Positions 19,100 to 30,519 of a DNA stretch of 64,000 bases are shown one piece after another. Position numbers and translations under genes: made by a program. Below the pieces are notes generated by a model that worked only from the letters and a program-made list of their open reading frames with translations, was not told where the DNA came from and did no database searches. The DNA comes from Acanthococcus lagerstroemiae (taxonomy: Eukaryota; Arthropoda; Insecta; Hemiptera; Eriococcidae). Position 1 is the stretch's first letter. Each line of letters begins with the position of its first letter. The DNA lies in assembly GCA_031841125.1 (NCBI GenBank), contig CM063110.1, positions 19,215,626 to 19,279,625 of the forward strand, in the 5' to 3' direction.

Positions 19100-20065
19100 G
19101 GGCGATTGTAAAAAGAGCGAAATTAATCACCCGCCGAGCGACATCCGCAAGATTGGGGGTACTAATGATTGTAAAAAGAGCGAATGAAAATGAACGCCCG
19201 TCCACACTGGACATGTAAATAGAGCGAACAGGTAATCATGCTACTATCTCGTATATCACTCGTCCATTCCTGTATTTATTCTCTTATCACGAAATACTTG
19301 CGAAACAACCGAAAAATAGCAAGCCAATTGAATCCTTCTCTAAGTATATGTACGATACATACATTTCACGTGGGGCTAAATATCCACCTGGAATTTGGGC
19401 CTGCCCTACTTCAAATCTGGATGAAACTACGAACGCCTGCGAATCCTTCCACTCACACCTCTCAGAAAATTTCGAGACTCACCATCCGAACATATTCAAA
19501 TTTAGCGAGTTCTTGCTTGATTACGAAAAAGAAATATTAATAGCACTTAACAACTGTGGTGAGGAGAAACGGACCAGAAATTCGCACACACGTCAAAAAC
19601 AGGCTTTCGCGAAATGTCAGTTAGTAAAGTACACCAGTAATACAATTTCAGCATTCGATATCATACGCCGTCTAAGTCACTATTACATTCATACAGTCGA
19701 AACCTGTAATTCCACCACACCTTCCGTTTCAATACCAAGCACATCATAATAATATTGCTTTTTACTCTTTCTCATATTATGCCATCTAAACGTTGTTATA
19801 CTTACACTTGCATCGACAATTTTTACTTTTAGAACAAAATACCTATCATTGACGCCGTGGCCGAAGAAAATTGTTTCTACTACTTATACCATACATTATA
19901 ATTTCTGCAAATGTTGTTCGCTCTTTTTACCTACCTCCCGAATTACTAAGTGTTAGGTGTTCGCTCTTCTTACATCGTACCTGACCCATGTTCCGCTCGG
20001 TTTTCGCTCTTTTTACATCATACCCGACCCACTTTCCGGATTTTTCGCTCTTTTTACTACCGCCC
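19100..20065 (+). mobile_element. Deleted Mutator-like element (MULE), 966 bp, exact 8-bp target duplication
   Basis: Left end GGGCGATTGTAAAAAGAGCG and right end, complemented, GGGCGGTAGTAAAAAGAGCG. Both flanks are ATTTTAAG (19092-19099 and 20066-20073), a perfect 8-bp duplication, fitting MULE insertion. Further copies of the TGTAAAAAGAGCGAA motif lie just inside: 19167 and 19215 on the left, and at about 19918, 19959 and 20006 (reversed) on the right, so the ends carry subterminal repeat clusters. The middle keeps only the transposase C-terminus. Autonomous relatives would be several kb longer. Confidence 0.9.
19219..19749 (+). pseudogene. MULE transposase, C-terminal fragment
   Basis: The frame is open from 19219 (after a stop at 19216-19218) to 19749. 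From about residue 45 it reads SKYMYDTYISRGAKYPPGIW, then ETTNACESFHSHL and HHPNIFKFSEFLLDYEKEI. TTNxCESFHS followed by HPNIF.F is a hallmark of the C-terminal region of MULE-type transposases (often paired with FLYWCH zinc fingers) common in aphids and other arthropods. The DDE catalytic core and N-terminal domains are missing, so it is inactive. The first ~30 residues after 19219 overlap element end repeats. The frame is unbroken, so the deletion is either recent or the tail survives by chance. Confidence 0.8.
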
Positions 20066-20073
20066 ATTTTAAG

Positions 20074-21159
20074 TATTGGGATTTTTTGGGAGTCCGCACT
20101 TAGTTGTTTTCCTTTTGGTGTGAACGTGAACACCTGAAAGTTCCGGCCAAATCGGGTAATACTAACCAGTGCCAACTTGAGTTCGAAGTGTTGGAAACGC
20201 ATGTCCGAGTGTGCCCGAAAGCAACGCGGTTGGCGTCGCGCCTGGCTCCGCGAAACTCCGACGCGAATGACCGCGCTCCGCACGCGACTCGATAAGTGGT
20301 CATTTCTCGATATGAAATCATTCGATTGCGCGGAAAATTAACAGGCGTGCATTCCTACATGGGTAATTCTCAGTAAATAAGAAAAAAGGCATATTTCAGT
20401 ATTACTAATATACTATATATTATGTATATCTCAAATACTAACGACATTTAGGTATCAGTTCAAAGTGCGGGGGCTACCACGGGTTCAGATCTTTTATAGT
20501 CTACTTTTTCATGACTGCAACCTACCGTAATTGAAAGTGCATGAGTAATAATGAATCACTGAAAGGAAGACAGGACTAATCATGAAGATATGTGAAAGAA
20601 GAGTAAATAGTAGTGATAGCAGGTTACAGTATATTAAGTCTGTTTTGTGTTGTATAGCATGATAAATTGAAGGGCTAATTTTTTCGAATTAAGAGTCTCG
20701 AGTTAGGAGCTTAAAACCTAAAAAGGAACAATGGTTTTCGAGTATCAGGATGCAGTCGGACATTTTCGGCATTTATTCAGAATGCAAACTGCATGGTGAC
20801 GTTTTTGGAATGGAAACGAATTCTCGAAATGAGAATATAGGCATATTGTGGATAGACCTTTAGCCGGTACGAACCGGCCCATAGCCGAGGTGGTTGAACG
20901 TAATGGTAATCGGTAGGCCGGCAGCCACATTCTCAAGCCGGACTGATGTACGTCAAAGCTGTATCAAAATCACAATCAAACTTCAGCTTGGACAAGCAAT
21001 ACCGTCCATTCATTCATTTCACTACATAGGTAGGCAGCCTAAAATTTCCCAGGTGATAAGTACAACGCTCGCTTTGTTGAGGAGGCAACAACCTCCGGGG
21101 CGAGTTCGGCCTGAAAGGATTGGCTGTACTGGGACCTATGTTCATCACCATCATTTATT
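20074..21159. other. Non-coding
   Basis: No supported gene. A 63-residue plus-strand frame at 20104-20295 (MFSFWCEREHLKVPAKSGNT...) has opposite-strand competitors of equal length and no recognisable motif. Confidence 0.3.
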
Positions 21160-21340
21160 TGTGGGTGAGAGGTCCTCGTGGCAGAGAAAATCCATGGTAG
21201 AGGAGGGAGCTCCTAAAGGGGAGGAAAACCACGGTGGTGGCGGGGACTGTAGAGGGAGGTAAAGGCACCAAGTGGGGAGGGGGATAATAGTGAGGAAGGG
21301 GTCCTGGTGGAGGAGGAAGTTCTTGGGGAGAGAGGCGTTA
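21160..21340 (+). repeat. G/A-rich purine tract
   Basis: About 180 bases very rich in GGAGG, GGGAGG and GGTGG words on the plus strand, with landmarks such as GAGGAGGGAGCTCC, GGTGGTGGCGGGG and GTGGGGAGGGGG. It could form G-rich secondary structures. Not coding: the reading frame across it ends in low-complexity Gly/Glu residues. Confidence 0.6.
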
Positions 21341-22950
21341 TTTAACGACGCCCGACATCTAGGCCTTTAGCGTCCAGCTGTATTACAAAACAAAATGTGT
21401 TTCTACCCGTATACAAGTAATGTGAATACTTTATGTTATACCAATCAACAGCCGGCGCCCCTTTTGACCCGCGTGTACGATCCAGAAAGGGCGCGGAGTA
21501 GAAATACCCTTTATTTTCAATCTTGGTTTATTTAAAATTCTATGTCTAAAAACAATCATTTTTATTTTATTTCATTTATTTACGTTTATTCCCCCCCCCC
21601 TTTTGTTTATCTAAATTAATGAATAGCCTATACGGAGAAATCATGCCGAGGCTTAGTACCCGTGTTAGTCTACGTTTCGGGGGGTACTTGAAAATTTAAG
21701 GTCCTGAGAGACCATCGTGATCAGTTCGGGACGCAGGAAATCGTCACCAAATCTGTGTTAATCTAAAACGATCGTTCCAAAAAGCTCTGAAGCTTCTCGA
21801 GGTCTTAGTTCGAGATTAGTAACCCAAATCTCAAAATTTAATTTCTCCTTCGGAGAGGGGGACTCCCTTGTGAGTAGTATTTCGAATTCCTGTTTGACTT
21901 GTCGTATATTTTTGGACAATTTAATTTCCAGCCTTTGTTGCTGACGTTGTTTTGATTATTCTAAATTTTAGAGAAGAGAGGACACTACTCCATAATATGG
22001 TATTATTTTTATTCTGTTGTCACTCAATGTAGTCGTTTATAAGATTAATTCTAGAATCTGAACTCATATTTGAGTATTTGAGGGTACCATTAATTTTTCG
22101 ATCGCGTACAATAGGGAGGCGTACCGCGAAGTAAGAGCCACTGGCTCCATGTTTTATCTACGAAGCCGTCGAGCATCCCCATTGCGCCGTATTGCATTCT
22201 TATTATTTTATTTCATGAATTTTATTTATCATTTTATCAATTTAAAATACACGCATCTTTTTACTGTTTGACATGATTCTCATAAGTTTAGTGAAGTGAA
22301 CTTGGAACAACTTTATCCTTTCTATTTATTTTATCGAAAGTGCATGGACGTCCATGCTAGTATTTTGATTTATGGTACGTGGCATCTCTGGACATTTTGA
22401 AAATTATATTTCCCTTTGGTGGACCTCTTTTCATTCAGGGACATGAAGAGTGGGTTCTCAAGTATTTACGTCCATCTGGATGGCTCAGGTTTTCAGCATT
22501 ATTTCACTAGTGAAATACGCTGGGTGCATGGGTCATCGTAGACTCACCCAGACTCCCGTGGGGCTTGGTGGTAGTCTGCGGTTAAACACCTATAAGTATG
22601 GTGATAGTAAGCTGAATGTTCGTCACTACGAGTTATTAGCCCCCCTTGTAGGCAATCTACTATCGGTGATTTCCCACAGGTGAGATCCTTAGAAGGAGTT
22701 CTTTCTTGTTGGGATCTTATTTCGAAATTTGGGTGGGACATCTGGCTTTTCGGGAAATTACACTACAGTGTTATGAAAGTGTACTCTAACGTTATTCATT
22801 AGAAATGTTGACATATTAGTCCTCAGCAGTTATCTCACAATTTATTAATAATATGTTGTTTTTTTTGTGTTTTTTTCCCCTCGTTGATAGATATGACTGA
22901 ATTATACTTTTTCAAGATTTCAGGAAAATATTTAATCCACCAACTTAAAT
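21341..22950. other. Non-coding
   Basis: A C10 run lies at 21591-21600, and a short hairpin (GCGCCCCTTTT / AAAGGGCGC) lies at about 21455-21495. No gene is recognised. Confidence 0.3.
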
Positions 22951-23481
22951 GTCCATCGGCATGGCTATCCCTGTAACAATTTCTATTTTTTCCCCTACAT
23001 TTTCAAGCTATATATATTACATAGAACAAACTGGCAAAATAATACTAATCTAGATAAATGAATGAATGAGTTGGTAACGTGGAAATTGCGTCTTCACAGC
23101 TGAGACAAACCTTGAAAATTTATTGTCCTCGATTTTTTGTCTTTCGGCATGGCTTTTTTTCAACCAATCACAAAATAAGAGTTTCAATTTTTTTTCGTCG
23201 CAATTAATAGTCAAACTGTATATATTCTTATCAGAGCAATACTGTCCGCATATCAAATCCCGTTTTTTTTTTGTGACGAGACTCGTGCATCCGCGTGCAT
23301 TATTGTCTCAAATTAAGAATTTTAAAAAAAGTGTCTTTCGGCGTGGTCATCTTTATGCAACGATAGACGTTTATCATCCAAAAATAATTACATCTACTTA
23401 ATGGTTTAGTATTCTCCGTATAATTTTTTGTTTTGGAATCTACTAATCGACGGCAGATTCGCTATTGTCTTTCGGCATGGA
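22951..23481 (+). repeat. 15-bp motif GTCTTTCGGCATGGC repeated at 22951, 23139, 23333, 23467
   Basis: Four copies in the same orientation: GTCCATCGGCATGGC, GTCTTTCGGCATGGC, GTCTTTCGGCGTGGT, GTCTTTCGGCATGGA. Starts are 188, 194 and 134 bases apart. Intervening sequences are AT-rich and not obviously alike except short T-runs and TTTTTCA after two copies. It may be the conserved core of a decayed ~190-bp satellite. Confidence 0.6.
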
Positions 23482-23529
23482 CTTTTTCATATGTCCTACG
23501 ACATAGTATTCATCATTGTGAATCGTCGG

Positions 23530-23765
23530 GCAGCGAGCGATTCAAAATGGCGGATGTCAGTACTCGGGTGTTTCTAGGTGCTCTGGTTTCACATATGCGC
23601 GCTCTCTCTCTATTTTGCTCTCCATCTAACTAAATGTGGGTGGAGCGTTACGGCGTCATTTCCGTTGCATGTCTTCGCGTTTGTTTCACTTTTTCCACGT
23701 GAAGTATCCCCCCCCCCGAACCTGTTTAAAGAAGCTTCGCCTCAAAAAAATGAGAACTCGATCAA
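23530..23765 (+). repeat. Dispersed repeat, copy A (inverted copy at 36040-36310)
   Basis: TGGAGCGTTACGGCGTCATT, CCGTTGCATGTCTTCGCGTT, TTTCACTTTTTC and AAAGAAGCTTCGCYTCAAA occur here, and in the same order on the opposite strand of 36040-36180 (TGGAGCATCACTATGTCACT, CCGTTGCACGTTTTCGCGTT, TTTCACTTTTTC, AAAGAAACTTCGCTTCAAA). The ends are not clear. Confidence 0.65.
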
Positions 23766-24379
23766 AAGAGTTATGCGATGGTTAGTACAAATTGGGGTGA
23801 CCACTAGTGCATTATGTGACCTCCGCGAACGCTCATAGTTAATTGACTATTGGTCCCATCACCATGATAATTTTTGTTGGTTTGTCTTCGTTCACTGACC
23901 TTATGGTTCATATTACTAATTTGAAGTCCTTTAGTTCTCTGATAAGAACCCATGCGCAGATGAAATTGATGTTGATCGTCTGCCTGGAGAGAAAGTCTTA
24001 ATAAAACAGTTTCAATTTGCCGAGTTTCACGATGTTGTATTTTCATCCTCGTGGTTTAAAGTTTTTCAGCACATAGGTGCAGAAATCGCCTGAAAAATGA
24101 TGCAGATATTAAATTAGTAAGTAAACTTATAATATTAAATATTAGAAATTCTTCAAAAGCATTTTTTCTAGTTGAAAATGTACACTATTAACAGTTTTTT
24201 TCACGCCGTGGTAGTCGTCTTCCTTTATTTCATCGTAGTAATAGCAGTGTCCACGATGTTCAGGATTTTCAGTCCTCAAATGTCGAGGTGGATTTACTAG
24301 ACCGTGAATTAGTGCGACTTTATTCGCCTGTCTCTATCGAATTCGAAATGCTTACAATTCGGCTTTATTTCAGTGCAGT

Positions 24380-25445
24380 ACTAATGACGAAGGGAAAACG
24401 ATTCCGCAGGAAAAGAAAAACTGAGAAGAAGCGTCGAAAACGAATCCAGGCAAACCCAGAAGTGGCAAAATCAATATACCTGCAAAAAAAAAAAAAAAAA
24501 ACATGGAAGGAAGAATTGACCACAGTGATATAAGTTCCAATGAGGAAATCGAGGATAGCAAAACAAATTACAATAAAAACCTCGTTATAGTGCGAACCCG
24601 CATGTAGTGCGAATTTTTCATGGTCCCTAGACATTCCCAAAAAAGCCTGTAGAAAAGAACCCTCTTATAAGGCGAGTAAAACCCGCCGCTTATAAAGAAG
24701 GTATTTTTCCACACAGAAGTAAATTTTGGTAGGTTTTGAAGACTTGTTTCATCCTGCAAACAATAAATAAAACTATTAAAAAAAAAATTGATGAAAAATG
24801 TTCCTCGCAGACAATGTGATGTCAACTCGCCAAACTCACATTACAGATTTCATTTGAATTTTATTGTTTTTTTTTTTTTTTTTTTTTGAGCCCCGCTTTC
24901 AGTGCGAACCCGCGCTTATGGTGCGAATTTCATTCAGTCCCTTCAATCGCACTATAACGAGGTTTTACTGTACATGACTTTTTAGAAACTTGGAAATTTA
25001 AAAATGGAATTACACTGGCTGGACACGGAAAAGGGGTGCCAAACGGTGTTAGTGGAACAGGAAAACGAACTTGCGACCAAGTTGTTGCCCACAGGCAAAA
25101 TGTAGAAATTTTCGAGCAGTTCTGCCAGTGTGTTGCAAGACGAGTAAAGAAAATACAAATCCTGGTATTCAATTCTGCCAAGGACGAGGAGATGGAAAAT
25201 GAAGTAAAAACTTCTTCCAAACCTATCAAAGGTAATAATTTGGAGCGTTGAAGCCATACAAGCCATAATTCAATTTTCAAATCATTATACTTTATTTTAA
25301 TTTTGTTTTCAGGCACCATGAAGTTCCGCCAATTTAACTGACCAATAGCAGAGGAAAATCACGTATACTTCAAAACCAGCCGTCCTGCTTTTACTGCTTC
25401 ACTCAATGTTCTCATTATCACGAGACAGTTGTAAAGTACAACCAT
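24380..25445 (+). pseudogene. Decayed transposon-type gene with one apparent intron
   Basis: Part 1 (24384-24533) reads MTKGKRFRRKRKTEKKRRKR...NPEVAKSIY, strongly basic. A 400-bp MITE (24571-24970) follows. Part 2 (about 24990-25232) reads FKNGITLAGHGKGVPNGVSG, KRTCDQVVA and NVEIFEQFCQCVARRVKKIQIL. HGKGxPDGxGGxxKRTAD is a motif I associate with transposon-like proteins of aphids and Hydra. A donor-like AAAG|GTAATA at 25232 and an acceptor TTTTGTTTTCAG ending at 25312 would join IKG to TMKFRQFN. There a stop follows where related proteins have Trp, and after a frameshift CFYCFTQCSHYHET. Stop, frameshift and MITE make it a pseudogene. The transposon superfamily is unsure. Confidence 0.5.
24571..24970. 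mobile_element. Tigger/pogo-like MITE, 400 bp, TA target sites
   Basis: Left end CAATAAAAACCTCGTTATAG, right end complement CAGTAAAACCTCGTTATAGT; both go on GCGA. TA lies immediately outside each end (24569-24570 and 24971-24972). The CAGTAAAACCTCGTTATA end is typical of Tigger/pogo-type elements. The interior repeats GTGCGAACCCGC twice near each end, contains a T21 run at about 24867, and has no transposase. It split the transposon gene around it. Confidence 0.85.
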
Positions 25446-27256
25446 ACTGATCCCAGATTAGAAACCGAGCTCTGAATTAGAAGCTATAAGTTCAACACTG
25501 AAACCTCAGAGTGAAATGTATGAAGCCTATACAATTTAGGTTGTTGTTCACCTTAAGCTTAAGGAATAAGAAGGCCGAAAAAGTAAATTAGCAAAATTTT
25601 TAGTACAGTGACAAGTAAATACCTAGTACCCATAACCTTATAAGTGATTGTTGTACCTATGTGCCACTTTATTTACACCTTTTAACTGATGTTGCCTGTA
25701 ACCAAAGGCGGTGCTAGAGTTTGCCAGGCCTTATATATGCCGGATATTACATGCGAGGCCTTTTTTGTAGCACAAAAAGTTGGACACAAACGAGGAGTGG
25801 AGTTCCCCCGCACCCCTTTTCTTCGCAATAGAATTTTCAAATTTCATTGCACAAGTACCAAGGCGGAACAAGAAGAAAAGTTTTCTGAACTTTGGTGGTG
25901 ACCCTAAGAAAAATTTTGTACTTTCGCATATTGAATATTGAGAAGTAATATTGATATTCAGGTTTCACCTGATAAGCTGATTGTTTTGGGAGATTAAATG
26001 CTATTCAGACTCTTTATGGCTTAGGTAAATAAATTCGAGATTTTTACAGGCTTGCTTAAGACACTGCAAGACTTATTTGATATTCTTACAACGCTGTTTC
26101 CAATTTTTCAAAACGTGTTTAACATCCACTGATACTCCGTTAGGACTTCTAAGACTATTTTAGGCTGTTGAAATATTTTTTCAAGACGTTTTAGATTCGT
26201 TGGACATTCTTAGAGATCACTGTAACGTGTTTCAGACTTGCTAACACGTTAGGTTTATTTTTTTAGTCTTAATTGAAGAGAGAGAAAAAAAAAAAGCTAA
26301 CGTGGGAAAATTCGCGAGTTTGTGTCTTTGTGTCGGGCTCTTGCACTAATGAAATTCTTTCGGACACCTGCAAATGAAAACCATCGTAGCAGCTACATCT
26401 CAATTACCTACCTGAAATTTTACGTTTTGGCGGGCATTCGCATCTGTTGATGGTTTTTATCATTCTAATGAATGATGAAGCTGAGTCGCAGTTGGTTGGA
26501 AAGCTGACGAATTATTCCTTGCGATTTCTGCAATCAAAATCGTTGGAACTATGTAAATTTGAATTCACAATTCCGATGTTACCAATATAGATTAAAATAT
26601 GCCGATATTCAGCTCAATTACCTACATATCCCGAGTGTAGTACACCAGTAAGTTCTTATAGATTCAAACCCGCGTGTTTCGTTCACAATAATTTCGGGCC
26701 ATACGTTAATGATGACAAATTGTAGATGATAATTCGTTCAAAAATAAAGAGAGAAACTATGGTTTGTAAGAAATAACCGGTTAGCTAATTTTCAGAATCC
26801 ATATGCAGTGACGTGTAACTACAGAGATAAGTACAGGAATCTAAATTACAACTGAGGTATCACTTTCAAGCCCCTTCGCAACGAGCAAACGCAACCTCGA
26901 TGGCGTAATTAAATTAATGACCTTACCTACAGTACCTACCCCGTGCGGTCGAATATAATTTAAGCTATGCAAATTTTTACAAATTTAGACCTCCTGGTTA
27001 AGCTTATTCTTAGAAAACAACTCATAACTTGTGTCTTAAAATAACTTTTTTCCCCTTCATTCCTACTTTTCACGCTCCATTCTCAGTGAAATTTTAATTT
27101 TGAATACAAAATTAGCGCAAAACTGCTTTTAAAATTTGCTGGGACACTTACGTTTTCTTGACAGAAAAAAAAAAACGGAAAAAAAAACGTCATTAATGCT
27201 AATTATATGCGAACGCGAAATAATATATGGTGGTGCTCCGAGAGGCCGAAATTTGA
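25446..27256. other. Non-coding; weak decamer array 25985-26235
   Basis: The part 25985-26235 carries AGACTCTTTATGG, AGACACTGCAAGACTTATTTG, AGGACTTCTAAGACT and AGATTCGTTGGAC, matching the GACTCRTTAA decamer in the plus orientation but poorly. The rest, especially 26290-26600 and 26850-26960, is not repetitive by eye. No gene. Confidence 0.35.
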
Positions 27257-27493
27257 GTGTATTCGAATAAAACTAGGAAATTACATATTTTCATTAACTT
27301 TGAATTTATAACTGAATATCTCATTTTAATATTTACGTGTGTAGTTTTCTATACGGTCGTTGTGCGAGAAGAGTGTAATGAAGAATTGGCGCTCGAAAAA
27401 TTCGGTGACACAGGGGACGGCACACACGAGGATGGCGGTGTCAATAAAGAAGAGAGGGAAGTGAAGTTTCTCCAAATATTTAAGACATTCTAG
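27257..27493 (+). CDS. Hypothetical 78-residue frame with one hydrophobic segment
   Basis: Begins MYSNKTRKLHIFINFEF, followed by a likely membrane segment YLILIFTCVVFYTVVV (about residues 22-37) and an acidic tail EECNEELALEKFGDTGDGTHEDGG. A signal-anchor layout is conceivable. It is alone, has no recognisable family, and lies in repeat-rich DNA, so coding is unlikely. Confidence 0.15.
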   Translation: MYSNKTRKLHIFINFEFITEYLILIFTCVVFYTVVVREECNEELALEKFGDTGDGTHEDGGVNKEEREVKFLQIFKTF

Positions 27494-27509
27494 CAGGTGA
27501 AAAGGTTTG

Positions 27510-27660
27510 TGATGTAAGAATATAACGTGATCTTTAGGACATGAAGATCAAAATATAACTGTCTAAAGATCATTAGATTCGTAAAATAATCCTGATCCTT
27601 CACCCCGAACGCTAGATGATATTAAATAATAGATAGTGATCTAATTCACAAATATCTCAA
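27510..27660. repeat. GATC-rich repeat, copy 1
   Basis: GATC or GATG words recur (TGATCTTTAGG, GAAGATCAAAAT, AAAGATCATTAGATTCGTAA, CTGATCC, GTGATCT). The block AAAGATCATTAGATTCGTA is shared exactly with about 34172-34190, indicating a common repeat family. Confidence 0.55.
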
Positions 27661-28239
27661 ATTAGAAATGTTTAAAATAACAAAAATAGCATGAGAACAT
27701 AATCATTTGTTAGCTTTTCCGTGTTGTAAGAGCCCCCCCCCCACACACACACACACGAAAAAAACGGTCTTTTGAGTCATTCTCCAGGTACTGAGCATAT
27801 TAAGGTTTTTGTGTGTGTTTTTTAAAAATAATAATAATACTTAGATTATATGTGGTAGAGAATATTCAACTACTATTTAAGGAGGGGTACGACTTCTGTC
27901 TACGACAATAGATATCTTGTCCACGGCGGAAGCACTGATACCCACTGTACGGACAAAACTGCTTCAGTAATTACCTTTTCCATAGAATTTTTGAAAATTG
28001 TGCTATCACATGCGCTACTGATTACGATCTGGCACCTGGATCGTGTTCAGGGATCTAAACTCAGTATTGTCATATATTTAGCGCTGGAAAATGTGTAAGA
28101 CACATATCTTTGCACCAGTTAAACATTGAAGACGACATTGGACTGAAAACACTGGTAACAGAACTTGACTCCATTCCTTCTAGAAATGTGAAGTCACTAA
28201 CATGCAGCAAATTGACTCCTTGACACATATACTCTCAAT
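27661..28239. other. Non-coding, with short C9 and (CA)n runs near 27733
   Basis: A C-run followed by CACACACACACAC lies at about 27733-27755. No gene. Confidence 0.4.
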
Positions 28240-28595
28240 CAGTGCCGTCTTTAGATAAGGCGAGGTCCAGGTCTAAAAGTTGAAGTGAGGCCCCCTCTAA
28301 AATAATTAATTATTTATCGAATGTGATATAGTAGAATATTGAAATAATTTTATTGTTTGTAATTTTAATAAAATAAATTCATTTATTTAAATAATTGAAT
28401 TAAATTATAATTATGTAATATAAAAAATGTAGATTATAGGCAATCTTTCTTATAATACTTGGAATCTTAATAATAATTAAAATTCATAATTCATTAAAAA
28501 CATTTTTTCTGCATTTAGTTTAATGAAAACGAGGCCCCCTCATCCACGAGGCCCGGTGCTACAGCCCCTCAAGCCTCCCTCTAAAGACGGCACTG
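28240..28595. mobile_element. hAT-like MITE, 356 bp, CAGTGCCGTCTTTAGA ends
   Basis: Left end CAGTGCCGTCTTTAGATAAG; right end complement CAGTGCCGTCTTTAGAGGGA. Both subterminal regions carry GAGGCCCCCTC. Flanks CTCTCAAT (28232-28239) and CTCCCAAG (28596-28603) agree at 6 of 8 positions, a worn 8-bp target duplication. The interior is extremely AT-rich with no frame. Confidence 0.8.
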
Positions 28596-28603
28596 CTCCC
28601 AAG

Positions 28604-30290
28604 CTCCCAATCTATCTGCATAATAATATCACTTTCATGAGAAAAAACAACTTGAAACAAAATTTTTTTTTTAAATATCTCAGGTATTAATACAATATGG
28701 TAACATCCAGGACGATGGACACTTCCCTATGCTTTTTCTTCCTAAAAGATGGTGATTGTCCTGTCTGATAAAATGGATTGGGGGAGTTTGTTGTGGATGT
28801 TATTGTGCTACCCAAAATAATCCCCCCTTCTCAAAAAAGTAATTTAAAGCTAGGGCTCGAAACTTGCTCATAACAAAATGTATTCTGTTTTTAGAGAAGT
28901 CCCTTTTAATCTAGAACTGCGCGATCTCTTGAATTTCTAAAAATGGATTGTAGATCATGTTCTTAAATTCCCATGGCGTCATAATCTTGCCCATCCCTGC
29001 TGTGAAAAAATGCTTTTTAAAGAAATCTCGTTACATGTTCAATGTTTATTTCGACTATTTTGAGAATCCATAGGCTTCAGACTTTTTATTTTACCAGATG
29101 ACACACTCTCTATGCTTGAATCAGCGATAAGATTCAATCAGCGGCCGCCTTCACTAATTATATCGACGTCATCAACCAATATTTCATTCGTGAAATTCAG
29201 CTTTCCAACTTTACTTTTCTTCTTTCTGTGAAAAACTGCTTTTGTCAAAATCAATTTTCTATCACTCAACTCAGCACTTACTGATTCTAGAAATAGAAGA
29301 TGGTAAAGTGAATGGGGTAGAATTCGGCCACCTTGGGGTAACATTCGGAAACAACTGTGATAAAGTAACGCTATTGTTGTTCAGATCGAAAATGTTGCTT
29401 ATGCCATTACAGATGCCGAGAAAAAGAAGTCTGTACTGAGGTTGCCCTCATTATTAGCCAACCGAATTTAATTCAGAACCTCTTTTTTCAGATAGATTTT
29501 AATGAAATAAGATGAAATCCCGGCAAAATTTCAAGTTGATTGTATGAGGAGAAGACGTACCTCAAGCGCTCTTCCTTTTTTGTAATAAAAAAATATGCCC
29601 AGTTTGACATTTTTAACTTTTTTTTTCTTTCTTTCTTAATCCTTAATTGCATTAAAAATTCATTCTCTTCGATTTCAAATGTTCGTATGATGTAGATCAA
29701 AATTAAAATATATTGATTTCTTGATGTGGGTTAGTGACTCCGGGAAACGGCCTCGAAAGAGAGGGATGATTAAAAAATTGAAATTCGAGATAGGGGTCGA
29801 TTTACAGATTTTGGAATTCGGTAAATTCAATTACGGGAGTAATGTTTACATTCGATCTCATAGAGTACCACTTCAGACGCGAGGGTTAAATATTAGTCAT
29901 TTTTCCGGGATAATATTCGATTTGCAGGTTGTCAAAGTCTCCAAACGCAAATTTCTCACACAATTTTCCTATACTGGCTCGTGAGGTACCACCTGAGGAG
30001 GTCCAAGAATAATAACTGTTGGTAGTCATTGGCGCACGTGATTGCACTATTTTCAAAAATTCTCTGGGAAATGAAAGTCTTGAAGCTACTTTGTACTTAG
30101 TCGTGGATATCAGTGCTTTTGCCATGGACAAGCTGTCTATCGTCGTGGACAGAAATCGTCTCTTTCCCTCACTTGTTGAATATTCTCTACTACATACAAA
30201 CTAAGTAAAATGGGAGGGGGAGGGGGAAAAGTGTAACAAGAAAAGAAATGCCGAGAAAGATCCCCTTATCACTAATGAAAATCGATACAA
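28604..30290. other. Non-coding
   Basis: No gene or repeat is convincing. Opposing frames at 29886-30131 (minus) and 30019-30204 (plus) overlap and neither shows a known motif. Confidence 0.3.
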
Positions 30291-30297
30291 AAGAACT

Positions 30298-30519
30298 AAG
30301 GTGATGGTACCAGTTGTTGATCATAATGTCCCAGGAGTTGATCATTTCGATAAGAACGTGGTGATATTAAGTTTTCCCGAGACACAAGATTGGCAACACC
30401 GAAATGACGAGATTATGTCAGCGTTGCCAGCCTTGTGCCATGGAAGAACTTAATATTACCACGTTCATATCGAAATGATCAACTACTGGGACATGATCAA
30501 CAACTGGTGTCATCACCTT
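30298..30519. repeat. 222-bp foldback with ~100-bp arms
   Basis: Left arm starts AAGGTGATGGTACCAGTTGT; the right arm, complemented, starts AAGGTGATGACACCAGTTGT. Similarity continues through TTGATCAT, GTCCCAG, GTTGATCATTTCGATA, AACGTGGT and AATATTAAGTT to GGCAAC, roughly 85% by eye. The ~25-base loop is at 30398-30422. In both arms one frame reads VVDH.VP.VDHFD.NVVILS, so the arm may derive from coding DNA. Confidence 0.85.

Noticed and set aside
22951..23481. CRISPR-like array (short repeat, unlike spacers)
   Set aside because: Only four imperfect 15-base words with spacers of 120-180 bases in eukaryotic DNA; far from CRISPR repeat and spacer sizes, and no cas genes.
24365..24640. Minus-strand 91-residue frame with Phe-rich segment
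   Set aside because: The FFFFF stretch is the complement of an A-run in the plus-strand transposon gene; it is a shadow.
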